From: Comamonadaceae bacterium CG_4_9_14_3_um_filter_60_33
Lineage (GTDB): Bacteria > Pseudomonadota > Gammaproteobacteria > Burkholderiales > Burkholderiaceae_C
Reading direction: 5' to 3'
Assembly: GCA_002789915.1 (NCBI GenBank)
Contig: PFUD01000023.1
Span: forward strand, 1-64,000
DNA length: 64,000 nucleotides
In this document: piece by piece, positions 63,887 through 64,000 of the stretch
Layout of the letters: each line of letters starts with the position of its first letter
How positions within the stretch are numbered: the first letter of the stretch is position 1
The notes under the pieces: generated by a model
What the model was told of the DNA's origin: nothing
The model's database searches: none
Seen by the model: only the letters and a program-made list of their open reading frames with translations
Position numbers and translations under genes: made by a program

Positions 63887-63908
63887 CCCGGAATGATGCC
63901 AGCCAAAT

Positions 63909-63926
63909 ATGTCATAAATGTGTCAT
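63909..63926 (+). promoter_or_regulatory. near-consensus Pho box at the right window edge
   Basis: ATGTCAT-AAAT-GTGTCAT, close to CTGTCATAAATCTGTCAT. Confidence 0.65.
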
Positions 63927-64000
63927 AGATGGCTGACTGTTCCCATGATGCGGCTTAAAGCGCTGGCAGACCGCTGATGTAGCCCACGGACGAACTCTTT

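Overview
This 64 kb window looks like a betaproteobacterial chromosome (Comamonadaceae/Rhodoferax-like; inferred from gene content and order, not searched). I found no tRNA, rRNA, CRISPR array, transposase or phage gene. Positions 1-31 kb are conserved housekeeping genes: hisZ-DUF2065-hflC-hflK-hflX-hfq-der-bamB-yfgM-like-hisS-ispG-rodZ-pilF-rlmN-ndk, rluB-scpB-rluD, bamD-PP2C, zapE, lpdA-sucB-sucA, an acyl/propionate-CoA ligase, an HI0933-like flavoprotein, trxA, rho and rpmE. Positions 32-64 kb form a dense phosphate-scavenging island: phoR-phoB-phoU-pstB-pstA-pstC-(duplicated-domain lipoprotein)-pstS; a divergent operon of a small protein, ppk2 and a lysine-rich ribbon-helix-helix-like protein; a phosphoribosyltransferase with a zinc-ribbon mini-protein; a 2-aminoethylphosphonate uptake/degradation cluster (phnS/T/U, phnW, phnX, Nudix, GntR, PbfA-like lyase); a PlcP-like/DgkA/glycosyltransferase lipid-remodelling-like set; glgC; a second lysine-rich RHH-like paralog; a phoD-like phosphatase; and a 5'-nucleotidase. 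Reading by eye, I found Pho-box-like direct repeats (7-mers spaced 11 bp) in front of most of these units, several with a -10-like hexamer at the same 10-bp spacing. The best candidates for undescribed biology are the two RHH plus histone-H1-like-tail proteins tied to the polyphosphate/Pho genes, and the internally duplicated lipoprotein inside the pst operon.
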